DNA from: an uncultured Collinsella sp. | GTDB taxonomy: Bacteria; Actinomycetota; Coriobacteriia; Coriobacteriales; Coriobacteriaceae | Assembly (NCBI GenBank): GCA_900540845.1 | Contig: UQHS01000009.1 | Coordinates: 1 to 64,000 of the forward strand | Length of the DNA stretch: 64,000 nt | Direction: 5' to 3' | The notes under the pieces: generated by a model | Databases searched by the model: none | What the model was told of the DNA's origin: nothing | The model's input: only the letters and a program-made list of their open reading frames with translations | Shown here: positions 1-11,606 of the stretch, piece after piece | Layout of the letters: each line of letters starts with the position of its first letter | How positions within the stretch are numbered: position 1 is the first letter of the stretch | Program-made: the position numbers and the translations under genes

Positions 1-1
1 T

Positions 2-478
2 TCCCATGCGCTGGTGACTCCCATCATCTGCCAGGTGTTTGGCCCACGTACGGTTTCGTATGTGATGGATGGAGGCCAGGGCACGGCGTCTGCGCCCGCG
101 CCCGCCCCGGCGCCGCGCGCGTCTGCGCCGACAGTCCCCGCAGCCGCGGCGGCACCCGCCCCTGAGGCCCCCGCTTCCGCCTCGACGGCCCCACCCCCAG
201 CATCCGCGCCCGCGCAAGCTTCCGCACCGGCTCGACCCACTCCATCGGCTCCGGCAGTCGACCAAGTGAGCGGGCCATCTGTTTTGGCCGAGCGCGACAT
301 CGAGGTCGACCGCAAGGCCTGGGAGGACGAGCAGGTCCCCTACGACGACGCGATGATCGCCTCGTATGCCGACGACGATGAGCTGCCGCCGTTTGAGGCT
401 TCCGCTCCGACGGAGGGCGATGCCGTCGATGCGAAGGAGGTGCTCCAGAATATCTGGGGCAATGTCGTCTTTAAGTAG
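2..478 (+). CDS. dnaX: DNA polymerase III gamma/tau subunit, C-terminal end (partial)
   Basis: The frame is open from the left edge and ends at a TAG at 476-478, so only the last 158 residues are present. The piece is a long Pro/Ala-rich linker followed by an acidic tail, which is typical of the tau-specific C-terminus and contains no catalytic motif. The identification rests mainly on context: ybaB and recR follow directly on the same strand, and dnaX-ybaB-recR is a widely conserved bacterial cluster. DnaX loads the sliding clamp and ties the polymerase cores to the replicative helicase. The ATPase domain would lie outside the window. The linker alone could belong to another Pro/Ala-rich protein, so the call depends on synteny. 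Confidence 0.75.
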   Translation, partial: SHALVTPIICQVFGPRTVSYVMDGGQGTASAPAPAPAPRASAPTVPAAAAAPAPEAPASASTAPPPASAPAQASAPARPTPSAPAVDQVSGPSVLAERDIEVDRKAWEDEQVPYDDAMIASYADDDELPPFEASAPTEGDAVDAKEVLQNIWGNVVFK

Positions 479-520
479 CTGGGCCCCTCGGGCCGTCCTG
501 TTGCCAGGGCGTCCATGATG

Positions 521-582
521 CGAGGGCAGTTTCGTCGAAATCCCCTTTCTTATTCGAGGAAAAATCGACGAAACTACCCTCG
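521..582. repeat. Long inverted repeat between dnaX and ybaB
   Basis: The 18-nt arm at 521-538 is matched by its reverse complement at 565-582 with one mismatch. The 26-nt spacer contains a smaller near-inverted repeat (ttctt / aggaa). A 6-nt tandem (cgagcc, about 3.5 copies) follows at 581-606. There is no T-tract, so a simple terminator is unlikely. It looks like a REP-type dispersed hairpin. Confidence 0.6.
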
Positions 583-670
583 AGCCCGAGCCCGAGCCCG
601 AACTCGCGCCTGCACCCGCCTCCGGCAACGCGCGCGGAGTCATGGGCGGCACCCTCCGTGGTACCATGCC

Positions 671-698
671 TTGTGGCATATATCCGTCTGCCTATATC
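671..698 (+). promoter_or_regulatory. Candidate sigma-70-type promoter for ybaB-recR
   Basis: TTGTGG at 671-676 and TATATC at 693-698 are separated by 16 nt. They lie about 27 nt before the ybaB start. A strong AAGGAG ribosome binding site follows at 714-719. This would allow ybaB-recR transcription independent of dnaX. Confidence 0.4.
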
Positions 699-724
699 GC
701 AGATGTACCTGATAAGGAGTTATC

Positions 725-1051
725 ATGGCCGGAATCAACATGCAGCAGCTCATGAAGCAGGCTCAGCAGATGCAGAAGAAGCTCGCCGAGGCTCAGGAGT
801 CCATGAGCGAGGTCGCCGTCGACGCCAGCGCCGGCGGCGGCATGGTGAAGGTCACCATCGATGGCAACATGCAGCTCCAGTCCGTGACCATCGACCCTGA
901 CGCCCTCGACCCCGAGGACGTCGACATGCTCCAGGATATGATCGTGGCCGCCGTGAACGAGGCGTTCCGCGGCGTCACCGAGATCGCCAACCAGCGCATG
1001 AGCGCCGCGACGGGCGGCATGGGTGCCGGCATGCCGGGAATGCCGTTCTAA
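725..1051 (+). CDS. ybaB: YbaB/EbfC family nucleoid-associated protein
   Basis: This 108-residue protein has the normal family length. It has a charged, Gln/Lys-rich N-terminal helix, a central strand region (VKVTIDGNMQLQSVTIDP) and a Met/Gly-rich tail, which are the usual YbaB features. The family forms small DNA-binding dimers that associate with the nucleoid and are found beside recR. AAGGAG is placed 5-10 nt before the ATG. It lies between dnaX and recR, 54 bp upstream of recR, and is probably co-transcribed with it. Confidence 0.95.
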   Translation: MAGINMQQLMKQAQQMQKKLAEAQESMSEVAVDASAGGGMVKVTIDGNMQLQSVTIDPDALDPEDVDMLQDMIVAAVNEAFRGVTEIANQRMSAATGGMGAGMPGMPF

Positions 1052-1069
1052 ACGACTAATTCTGCACCC

Positions 1070-1090
1070 GTCCCCAAATTGCACATTGTG
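1070..1090. repeat. Fragment of a dispersed repeat (ybaB-recR gap)
   Basis: The segment gtccccaaattgcacattg (start of 1070-1090) recurs with one change inside the larger inverted repeat at 51300-51375. Two independent intergenic copies in one window suggest a REP-like family. This copy lies just upstream of recR and lacks the partner arm. Confidence 0.5.
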
Positions 1091-1105
1091 TGAAAGTAAG
1101 CAAGC

Positions 1106-1702
1106 ATGAGTGCCGACCGCAGCCTTCAAATTCTCCTCGATGAGCTGGGGCGCCTGCCGGGCATCGGCCCCAAAAGCGCCCAGCGCATCGCATACTACCT
1201 TCTCGAGGCGGATGCCGAGGAGGCGCGTCGTCTTGCCGACGCCATCCTCATGGTGAAAAACGAGGTGCACTTTTGCAGCCGGTGCTTCAACTACGCAACG
1301 GGCGACGAGTGCGCGATCTGCGAGGACATGGGCCGCGACCGCAATGTGATCTGCGTGGTGGGCGAGCCTCGCGATGTGACTGCCATTGAGCGCACGGGCA
1401 GCTACCGAGGACTGTATCACGTTCTCGGAGGCGTTATCAGCCCCATGGACAAAATCGGCCCGGACCAGCTGCACGTGCGTGAGCTGTTGGCCCGCTTGGG
1501 GTCGGAGGACATCGACGAGGTCATCATCGCCACGAACCCCAACATCGAGGGTGAGACCACGGCGAGTTATCTCGCCCGCACCATCAAGCCCCTCGGCATC
1601 ACGGTCACGCGCCTGGCGAGCGGTTTGCCCGTGGGCGGGGACCTGGAATACGCAGACGAGTTGACGTTAGGCCGCGCCATCGAGGCGCGCCGTACCTTAT
1701 AG
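1106..1702 (+). CDS. recR: Recombination mediator protein RecR
   Basis: This 198-residue protein is the standard size for RecR. It has a helix-hairpin-helix start (LPGIGPKSAQRIAYYLL), a four-Cys zinc finger (CSRCFNYATGDECAIC) and a Toprim domain (VICVVGEP; the conserved ATNPNIEGETTASYL segment near residues 142-156). With RecF or RecO, RecR loads RecA onto SSB-coated single-stranded DNA during gap repair. All expected motifs are intact. It is the last gene of the dnaX-ybaB-recR cluster. The gene that follows is 32 bp away and unrelated in function. Confidence 0.97.
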   Translation: MSADRSLQILLDELGRLPGIGPKSAQRIAYYLLEADAEEARRLADAILMVKNEVHFCSRCFNYATGDECAICEDMGRDRNVICVVGEPRDVTAIERTGSYRGLYHVLGGVISPMDKIGPDQLHVRELLARLGSEDIDEVIIATNPNIEGETTASYLARTIKPLGITVTRLASGLPVGGDLEYADELTLGRAIEARRTL

Positions 1703-1734
1703 GTGCCCTGAGACGGCACGCGAGAGGAGCAACG

Positions 1735-2664
1735 ATGCATCTGTCGGGAAAGACACGCACCCGCTTGCGCCGAGCCGTGCTGTCGCCTCGCATGGTGGGG
1801 CTGATCACCTTTTCATTCTCCCTGGTCATCTTGGGTATCGTCGCCTATACGGCGTCGCTGCCCTCGCTCATACAGGCTTCTCAGCGATCGGACGAGGAGC
1901 GTCTGTCGCATGTCGTCGCGCAGGGGCTTTTTGGCGGTGACGCCATGGGGAAGAAGGGCTCCGCGGATGGCGATGAGGCCGAGGATCCCTCGGGCGAGTC
2001 TGATGAAGAGGAGGCGTCTGACCAGCAAAAAGGCCGCGTTACGCTGGGCGGCATGACGCTCCAGGGCGTGATAAGCGGCGTTGCGAACGCCCCCGCCTCG
2101 AAAGGCGGGTCGTCCTCTACGGGGTCGGGCGGCAGCGCCGGTGGCGGTTCGGCTAACGGGGGAGGGTCGGACTCGTCTCAGAGTGGCACGTCGACCCCTG
2201 ATGAGCCGTCGATCCCCGAAGTCCCCAGCGAACCTCCCGTAACGGAGGAGCAGGAGCAGCAGTTCTACAACGCCCTGCTCGCGAAGGTCAATCTGATCAA
2301 TGGCTATGTGGGAGAGGTGAACGCCTCGACGAGCGCGTTCAACGCCGACTGCATGGCCGACCGTGCGACGCGCGAGCGCCATCTCACGGAGGCGAACAGC
2401 CTGACGGGTCGCCTGTTCAATGAATACCTCTATGTGCGCGACAGCATCTTGGTCACGAACGACTCGCGCTATAAAAACGCCCAGGGAGACCTCATCCGGA
2501 TGTATCGCCTGCTGACGGAGTACATGATGGAGGTCGCAAACGCCTGGGAGCTCAACGTGGGCGAGGCACCGGGCGATGTGAACGCCCTGCTCGCTCAGCT
2601 CCAGGCTGCCCAAAACAATCAGTTGGCCGAGTTCCAGCAGGTATACAACGGATTTGTGCTGTGA
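1735..2664 (+). CDS. Membrane-anchored protein of unknown function, first gene of a kinase/FHA unit
   Basis: I do not recognise a family for this 309-residue protein. A basic N-terminus precedes one hydrophobic segment (about residues 22-45), so it is probably a single-pass membrane or uncleaved-signal protein. An acidic stretch (about 75-100) and a Ser/Gly-rich low-complexity linker (about 120-165) lead to a helical C-terminal domain (about 175-309) rich in Gln, Asn and Leu. GAGGAG stands 5-10 nt before the ATG. Its stop codon overlaps the GTG start of the kinase gene by 4 nt, so the two are translationally coupled. It is likely a partner or substrate of that kinase; this is inference from position only. 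Confidence 0.75.
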   Translation: MHLSGKTRTRLRRAVLSPRMVGLITFSFSLVILGIVAYTASLPSLIQASQRSDEERLSHVVAQGLFGGDAMGKKGSADGDEAEDPSGESDEEEASDQQKGRVTLGGMTLQGVISGVANAPASKGGSSSTGSGGSAGGGSANGGGSDSSQSGTSTPDEPSIPEVPSEPPVTEEQEQQFYNALLAKVNLINGYVGEVNASTSAFNADCMADRATRERHLTEANSLTGRLFNEYLYVRDSILVTNDSRYKNAQGDLIRMYRLLTEYMMEVANAWELNVGEAPGDVNALLAQLQAAQNNQLAEFQQVYNGFVL

Positions 2665-4598
2665 GCGAGGACGTGACGCAGGAGTCTGGCCACCTTTGGG
2701 AGACTGCCGGGCCAAAGGAACCGACCGTTCCGCTGTCGCAGACGCCCCCGCTCGGCGAGGTGCAAGCGGGCGATTCCTCCCGGGTCGACGTTTTCCGGGG
2801 ACGTTTGACCTCGGGCGGGCCCGCAAGGTTTGCCCGCGGGCTGCGCATGGTGCGCCTGGAGCGCATCGAGGAGCCCTATCGTATGACGGAGATCGACCGC
2901 GAGGCGTATCGCCGCAGGTTCGCGACGCTGTTCGTGGACGATTCGACGGCGCGTCACGGCGGGCTGGGCACGGTGATCCGCGCCACGAATGCGTTGGGAG
3001 AGACGGTGGCGCTCAAGTCCTTGCGCGTGCCCGAGCGGGGCGAGCTCGAAGACGACGCGTCGTACGCCGCCCGTCTCGCGCTAACCGGTGCGGCGTTTCG
3101 CGCCGAATACGACAGCCATCGCTCGGTGTCGGGGTTCAAGGGCTTTCCGCGCCTGTACGGCTTTGCGTACATGGGCGACGTGCCGTGCATCGTCATGGAG
3201 TGGGTCGAGGGCGTGACGCTGTCGGTGGCGGCGCGGATGCTCTCTGTTGACGAGGCGGGCCGCATGGCGCCGCTTGTCGCCGCTCGGCTCGGGCGCGACC
3301 TGTTCGACGTGCTCATTCGTCTGAAGCTGGTGGGCGAGGGGTTCGTGCATCGAGACATCTCCCCGTCCAACATTCTCGTGCGCACCTCGCATCTGTCCGT
3401 TGTAGAACAGGCCGCGGAGGGCTCCTTCGACCTATGCCTGATCGATTTTGGTTCGTCCGTGCCGCTGGACCCGATGGGCGACCCGGGATACACCATGCGA
3501 TACGCGACCTTGCGCCGCGCCACCCTGGATTACGCGCCGCCCGAGATGCTCACCGATGACGTGCGCAACCTGGCCGAGCTGCGAAAGTCTGAGGCGATTG
3601 ACGTGTACGCCGCATCGAGCGTCGTGTTTGAGCTGCTCGGCGGGGTGCCGCCCTTCGCGTTGATGGGCCGGGCGGGCGAATCGCCCTATCGCATCAAGAT
3701 GGACGAGGCCCCGCGCCCGCTCGTGACCGCCCACCATGGGGCGTTTTACATGGGCGACGTGCTGATATTCGAGCCGGAGGTTGAGATGGCAGCTCAAGAC
3801 GCCATGCTCGACATGGCCGACCCGCACGATGCGTCTGAGTTCAGGCGCGCGCTCGATACGGTGGATGAGCAGCTGGCCGATCTTTTGGCCAAGGGCCTTG
3901 CGCCCATCCAATCCCGCCGGGCGAGCGCCGAACAGCTCCATGACGCCCTGGCAGCATTTTGTGAGCGCTACGCCCAAAATGTGGTTAGGGCTCTGCATGG
4001 AAAGCTCTTATTGCCATGTACGGGGGACGTGGCACGCCGCGATGGCCCCTCCGCCTCGACGATTAACCGCATGATCGGCGTCATCGGCTTTGCCCTGTCC
4101 GGTGCGGCCCTCGTGACGGTGACGGTTGTGACGGGCCTTTTGCTCGACGGCGTGACGGTGACGTTTCGGCTGGACGGCTTGCAGGCACACGGTGATGTGT
4201 CGGGCGTGATGGTGAGCGCCGCGCTGGCGCTGCCCGCGGTGTGCGGGTATGTGGCGCGGGGCCGAGCAGGGGGCACACGCGTGGGCTTCGTGCGTTCGAC
4301 CGCCGCCCTCGGCACCGCCGTGCTGGGGTTGCTCGCCCTCTCATCCGGCTTGACCTTCTCTGGGGTGAACGCCCAATCGCCCCTGCTCTCCGCATTGTTC
4401 CTCGCAGCGGCGGCGGGCTGGTGCCCGCTGGTGCTGGAATATGCCACGACGGCGATCCCTGGGGTCGTCGATGCGATTCGCGGTGCGCTGCCGATGGGGG
4501 GAGGGGACGGGCCCCTCAACGCCCGCCTTTCGCGCTGCCGCGCCCATGAGCTGTCCGATGGTATGGAGGTGTCCGATGTCGTTGATGCACGCAAGTGA
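2661..4598 (+). CDS. Transmembrane Ser/Thr protein kinase (Hanks type)
   Basis: This 645-residue protein starts at GTG inside the previous stop codon. The kinase domain spans about residues 95-430. It contains a glycine loop (GGLGTV), the ATP-anchoring Lys119 in VALKSL, a helix-C Glu (FRAEYDSH), catalytic loop HRDISPSN with Asp232, DFG with Asp262, and an APE-like DYAPPEM. All catalytic residues are therefore present. The C-terminal third has about four hydrophobic segments (from about residue 471), so it is membrane-embedded at its C-terminal end. That differs from the single-pass PASTA kinases of other Gram-positives, and no PASTA repeats are seen. The last 23 bp overlap the FHA gene. It is predicted to phosphorylate a partner read by that FHA protein. 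Confidence 0.88.
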   Translation: MSEDVTQESGHLWETAGPKEPTVPLSQTPPLGEVQAGDSSRVDVFRGRLTSGGPARFARGLRMVRLERIEEPYRMTEIDREAYRRRFATLFVDDSTARHGGLGTVIRATNALGETVALKSLRVPERGELEDDASYAARLALTGAAFRAEYDSHRSVSGFKGFPRLYGFAYMGDVPCIVMEWVEGVTLSVAARMLSVDEAGRMAPLVAARLGRDLFDVLIRLKLVGEGFVHRDISPSNILVRTSHLSVVEQAAEGSFDLCLIDFGSSVPLDPMGDPGYTMRYATLRRATLDYAPPEMLTDDVRNLAELRKSEAIDVYAASSVVFELLGGVPPFALMGRAGESPYRIKMDEAPRPLVTAHHGAFYMGDVLIFEPEVEMAAQDAMLDMADPHDASEFRRALDTVDEQLADLLAKGLAPIQSRRASAEQLHDALAAFCERYAQNVVRALHGKLLLPCTGDVARRDGPSASTINRMIGVIGFALSGAALVTVTVVTGLLLDGVTVTFRLDGLQAHGDVSGVMVSAALALPAVCGYVARGRAGGTRVGFVRSTAALGTAVLGLLALSSGLTFSGVNAQSPLLSALFLAAAAGWCPLVLEYATTAIPGVVDAIRGALPMGGGDGPLNARLSRCRAHELSDGMEVSDVVDARK

Positions 4599-5538
4599 CC
4601 AAACGCCCTGTGGCGCGCTGTTCGATGTCCTCAAGCGACATGGGGGCATCAGCCACAAGGAACTCGCGTCGCTCATCTTGTCCGAGCGCCCGCTTCCCGA
4701 TGGCAGAAGCCCGGTGAGTCGGGCGAACGACCGCACGTGGGTGTCGCGCTTCATCGTCCATGCGCCGGTCGATGTAGCCCAAGACCGGCTGTTCCGCGAT
4801 TACGGCGTCGCCGCCCAGCGTGTCATGAATCGCCTGCATGCGTCGCGTGCGGGCGGGATGAGCTGCGGACAGATCTTCGAGATGGTCTGCGGCGCGCCGG
4901 GCGAGGCGATGGTTCGAGCCCTCGATGCCCGCCATGAAGACGTGCGGCTGTATAGAAACGCCCTCTCCCGCCTGCGCGATGGCGAGGGCTACTCGGTGGG
5001 CGAGCGGGCGGAGGCCGCGCTGGTGCTCTTCGTGGCGGCAGGTTGCTCGGGCAACGTAAACCGAGCGGTCGACTACACCATGGACTACGTTCGTACCGTG
5101 ATGGGCAGAAGGCTGGGAACCCCGACCTCCTGCCCGGTTTCGCTCGACCCGCACAAGACGCAGGTGAACGTCGCGCTTCCGCGCGTGCTCGGCTTCGTGC
5201 GCGTCGTGGATGGCATCATCGCGAGCGAGCCATACTGGATCTCCTCGGATTCCGTAGGGGCCGAGATCGGCGCGCTCGCCACGGGATGCGAGGACATCAC
5301 GGACGTTGCCGGCGATGTCTCGGCGCATCATGCGCGCGTGTGGTACGAGGCTCCTGACCGCTGGCTGTTGCGCGATTTGGGCTCGAGCAACGGCACCGTC
5401 GTGGTCGATGGAGATGGCTCGGCCCCGGTGCGCGTCGAGCCGGGCATGACGGTGGAGGTGCATCCGGGCGATGAGGTGCGCCTGGGCGCGAGTACCACAT
5501 TTGTGCTGGTGGAGGGCACCGCCGAGATGGTTCGGTAA
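4576..5538 (+). CDS. FHA-domain protein, third gene of the kinase unit
   Basis: The ATG at 4576 is chosen because GGAGGT lies 5 nt before it; this gives 320 residues and a 23-bp overlap with the kinase gene. The C-terminal part (about residues 245-318) is a forkhead-associated domain with the signature GSSNGT at 269-274, a following Pro/Gly turn and a PGDEVRLG strand. FHA domains bind phosphothreonine peptides. The N-terminal 230 residues are helical and not recognised. The overlap with a Ser/Thr kinase gene strongly suggests that it binds targets of that kinase or its autophosphorylated form. No transmembrane segment is seen, so it is probably cytoplasmic. Confidence 0.88.
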   Translation: MSLMHASDQTPCGALFDVLKRHGGISHKELASLILSERPLPDGRSPVSRANDRTWVSRFIVHAPVDVAQDRLFRDYGVAAQRVMNRLHASRAGGMSCGQIFEMVCGAPGEAMVRALDARHEDVRLYRNALSRLRDGEGYSVGERAEAALVLFVAAGCSGNVNRAVDYTMDYVRTVMGRRLGTPTSCPVSLDPHKTQVNVALPRVLGFVRVVDGIIASEPYWISSDSVGAEIGALATGCEDITDVAGDVSAHHARVWYEAPDRWLLRDLGSSNGTVVVDGDGSAPVRVEPGMTVEVHPGDEVRLGASTTFVLVEGTAEMVR

Positions 5539-5623
5539 CCCGCGGGCCCTCATCTGCTGCGGCATCGCGCGTGACATGGCCGTGCGCAGGACGCCCCGCC
5601 GCGACGCGCGTGCCGGCGAGCGA

Positions 5624-6508
5624 CTACTGCGCGTAGCCCAGGAAGTCGTCGAGCTCCGCCTGACACGCCTCCAAACGCTTGTCCAGCGCATCCGCGGCCG
5701 GGGCGAGCGCCTCGAGCTGCTCTCGGCACGCCACCACGCGCCCTCGTTGCAAGATGAGGTTCTGTTCGATTTCGGCAAGCTCTTCGGCATCGAAGAACTC
5801 GACGCTTGCGGCCTGCTGTTCGAGTATGGACAGCTCCGCCTCGTGCGTGGCCGCCTCATCGGCGAGCTTCACGGCGTATGCGGCCGCCCCCTGTGAGAGC
5901 TCGACGAGCCAGCGGCGGTAGTTCAGCTGCTCGACGGGGTCGCAATCCCCGGGCTTTTGCGCAGATGCGCCCACCATGTGGCGTGCGATGTGCTCAAGCG
6001 CCTGCGCGTGGGGAAGATTGTCGAGCTCCTCCTGGGAGGGGGCGGGCTCGCCCACGGCTGCGAGGACGTCTTCGGGCAGGGCGGCAAGATGCAAAAGGAG
6101 ATCCGCCCGGGCCTTATCCACCATGAGCTCGGCGGTATACAGGTCGTAAAACGCTGTCTGGAGTTCCGTCGCCGACGCGCCGGCCTCGAGAAACCCGATG
6201 CGTGAGGTGAGTTCCTTGAAGGCGGCCCGCTCGCCGCGGACGGGAGAGCCGTACGGGGACTGCTTCGCGGCGAGCTCGCGTGTGCGCAGCTCGCGCTTGA
6301 GGTCGAAGGACCTCTCGCACAGATTGGACAGGCGCTCTGTTTCGTCCCAGCATGCGTCGTGGAGCTCTTCGGCCTGGGCGAGCGCCCGCTTGAGGGCGTC
6401 GACTGCCGCCCGCTCTTTGCGCACATCCCTGCCTTGCGCTTCATCTGCCGTGACGTCGCGCGGCCCGACGTCACCTTGATGTGTTGCCTGTGCGTTTAAG
6501 CTGTTCAT
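5624..6508 (-). CDS. Predicted coiled-coil protein, unknown function
   Basis: The start at 6508 (MNSLNAQ) is preferred because GGGAG is well placed before it; an upstream in-frame ATG lacks a site. The 294-residue product is rich in Ala, Glu, Leu, Gln and Arg. Heptad-like stretches lie around residues 35-90 and 215-290, with no signal peptide, membrane segment or catalytic motif. It is convergent with the FHA gene (85 bp gap) and divergent from nifJ. No family is recognised. A structural or scaffold role is only a guess from composition. Confidence 0.7.
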   Translation of the reverse strand: MNSLNAQATHQGDVGPRDVTADEAQGRDVRKERAAVDALKRALAQAEELHDACWDETERLSNLCERSFDLKRELRTRELAAKQSPYGSPVRGERAAFKELTSRIGFLEAGASATELQTAFYDLYTAELMVDKARADLLLHLAALPEDVLAAVGEPAPSQEELDNLPHAQALEHIARHMVGASAQKPGDCDPVEQLNYRRWLVELSQGAAAYAVKLADEAATHEAELSILEQQAASVEFFDAEELAEIEQNLILQRGRVVACREQLEALAPAADALDKRLEACQAELDDFLGYAQ

Positions 6509-6806
6509 GGTTGCTCCCAATTCTCGAGGTGGCACTTCCATACCGTAGGTCCGGGCGCGCAAGATTTGTTGAGCAACAATTTTCGGGGCATGCATTTGAT
6601 GGCCACGGCCGCGCGAGTGGAGCGTTCGTCCGCATACGGGGGCACCGCTCAACTAGATTGTGGGGTTGCGGTATCAGCGCGGGGGTACAATGAATTCGCA
6701 TGGGATTTTATCCATTGGAGCGTCTCGCACACGCGGGCGCTCACACGTTGCAACTGTCGGGGCCGCCCCGACGGGCATGTACACCTACACGAGAGGAGAG
6801 GGGTAT
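6509..6806. promoter_or_regulatory. Divergent intergenic region upstream of nifJ
   Basis: This 298-bp gap separates two divergent genes. It holds a short dyad, ttgttg-N2-caacaa at 6566-6579, suitable as a dimeric operator. TACAAT at 6686-6691 is a possible -10 element, but no convincing -35 at the right spacing was found. A GAGGAGAGGGG ribosome site at 6793-6803 decides the nifJ start. Confidence 0.35.
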
Positions 6807-10358
<3,552 letters not shown>

Positions 10359-10410
10359 GAGCCGTGAGCCGGCGCTCATGAGCGCCCAGCGGCCTTAGAG
10401 TCGCGCAAAA

Positions 10411-10445
10411 CGGGCCCCGAGATCGCGTCTCGGGGCCCGTTTTTG
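10411..10445 (+). terminator. Rho-independent terminator of nifJ
   Basis: A perfect 12-bp GC-rich stem (10411-10422 with 10428-10439) has a 5-nt loop and is followed by TTTTTG. It is 52 nt after the nifJ stop. Confidence 0.93.
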
Positions 10446-10462
10446 TGCGCATGGACATGAGT

Positions 10463-10486
10463 GCCGCGAGAGTTAACTCTCGCGGC
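10463..10486. repeat. Perfect 24-bp palindrome, copy 1
   Basis: The sequence reads identically on both strands: two 10-nt arms around TTAA. The central 16 nt (cgagagttaactctcg) are shared with the copy at 10515-10538. The centres are 52 bp apart. It could be a pair of protein sites or two TTAA-loop hairpins at the convergent ends of nifJ and the LuxR gene. Confidence 0.75.
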
Positions 10487-10514
10487 AGGTTTTCACCGTT
10501 TTGCCCGAATTATC

Positions 10515-10538
10515 GCCCCGAGAGTTAACTCTCGGGGC
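10515..10538. repeat. Perfect 24-bp palindrome, copy 2
   Basis: It has the same core as the copy at 10463-10486, but the outer arms are gcccc/ggggc instead of gccgc/gcggc. The paired changes in both arms keep the palindrome intact, which argues for selection on pairing or symmetry rather than chance. Confidence 0.75.
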
Positions 10539-10556
10539 AGCAGAGAGAAGGCAGGC

Positions 10557-10598
10557 CGCAACTTGAGCGCCGCAACTTGAGCGCCGCGACTTGAGCGC
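10557..10598. repeat. Three tandem 14-bp repeats
   Basis: Three head-to-tail units of cgcaacttgagcgc occur, the third with one change (a to g). They lie directly before the 3' end of the LuxR gene. No gene overlaps them. Confidence 0.85.
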
Positions 10599-10640
10599 CA
10601 AAGGCCTCACATGCGCGCAAAACGGCTGGTAGGTGCCCTT

Positions 10641-11606
10641 CTAGCTCTGCCAGAAGTCGACGATCAGGTCCTCGCGGGTCTTAGTGCCCGTTTTCACCAC
10701 GAGATTGTGCACGTGCGACTTGATGGTCCCGACGGCGAGCACGAGCTCGTCTGCGATCTCCTGGTTGGTCTTCTTCATCACGACGAGGCTCAGCACCTCG
10801 GCCTCGCGCCCGGACAGGCCGTGCTCCATGCGGTAGCGGGGCATGATGTCCTCGATGTGACGCTCGATATCGGGGACGTTCTCGACCTCGGGCGGCTCTT
10901 GGATGCGGATGGAAAGCACCTGGTAGATATGGCGCAACAGAACGAGGGCGGCAAATACGAGCAGCACGTTCTCGGTGAAGTTGCGCTCGGAAAGGTACAG
11001 GGGTAGCCATGTCTCGCCGTTGCTGGGCGGAATGATGAGAATCACGAGCGTATCCTCGAGAATCACCAGGCCTACGAGCGTCAGCACGACGCGTAAGGGC
11101 TTGCCAAACTTGGCGAGCTGGGCTTTCAGCTCATCAGACGCCTCGTGCCGATAACTCCAGATGGCATACGACAGCGTCGCGAACGAGAAGATCTGACGCA
11201 GCGTGTAGTACATCCACTGGCGCAAGGGAGACTCGGGCATGGTGAACAGGACGAAGGCGTTCGCCAGGGCAAGGGCCACGATGGGCCACACCAGCAGGCG
11301 CTTGGAGTGCTTGTCCAAAACGTTGAGGATGAGCATCCAGACGAATGCGTTGAGGATGATGCTCACGGTCGTGCGCATGACCGGCATGGAGATGGCGTAG
11401 TACTCCTCCATGGGGAACGGCCTGCTTTGATAGAGATACTCAAAGAAGAAGATCTCGGTGAGCTCGACGGCGTAGCAAATGAAGGCGCCCGCACTATAAA
11501 AGAACAGTCGTCGCCTGGTGGATGCCCAGGCGGCAAAAGAAAAGACGGCGGTGACAATGCACAAGACAAGCATCGCGATCGTGTAGAAGAAAAACAAGCT
11601 GTTCAT
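10641..11606 (-). CDS. Membrane-bound LuxR-family regulator, probable AguR-like sensor of agmatine
   Basis: In this 321-residue protein the first 230 residues form about seven hydrophobic segments, with no catalytic motif. The C-terminal residues 264-321 are a LuxR-type helix-turn-helix (LSGREAEVLSL ... NQEIADEL ... VGTIKSHVHNL). GGGAGG stands 8 nt before the ATG. It is transcribed away from the putrescine carbamoyltransferase-antiporter-agmatine deiminase genes. In lactic acid bacteria the same pathway is activated by AguR, also a membrane LuxR protein, so the same role is inferred here. Membrane LuxR proteins are, however, numerous in Coriobacteriia with many targets, so the ligand is not proven. 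Confidence 0.85.
   Translation of the reverse strand: MNSLFFFYTIAMLVLCIVTAVFSFAAWASTRRRLFFYSAGAFICYAVELTEIFFFEYLYQSRPFPMEEYYAISMPVMRTTVSIILNAFVWMLILNVLDKHSKRLLVWPIVALALANAFVLFTMPESPLRQWMYYTLRQIFSFATLSYAIWSYRHEASDELKAQLAKFGKPLRVVLTLVGLVILEDTLVILIIPPSNGETWLPLYLSERNFTENVLLVFAALVLLRHIYQVLSIRIQEPPEVENVPDIERHIEDIMPRYRMEHGLSGREAEVLSLVVMKKTNQEIADELVLAVGTIKSHVHNLVVKTGTKTREDLIVDFWQS

Noticed and set aside
10463..10538. The two palindromes as ordinary terminators of nifJ
   Set aside because: A textbook terminator with T-tract already exists at 10411-10445. The palindromes lack T-runs and share a core at a fixed spacing.
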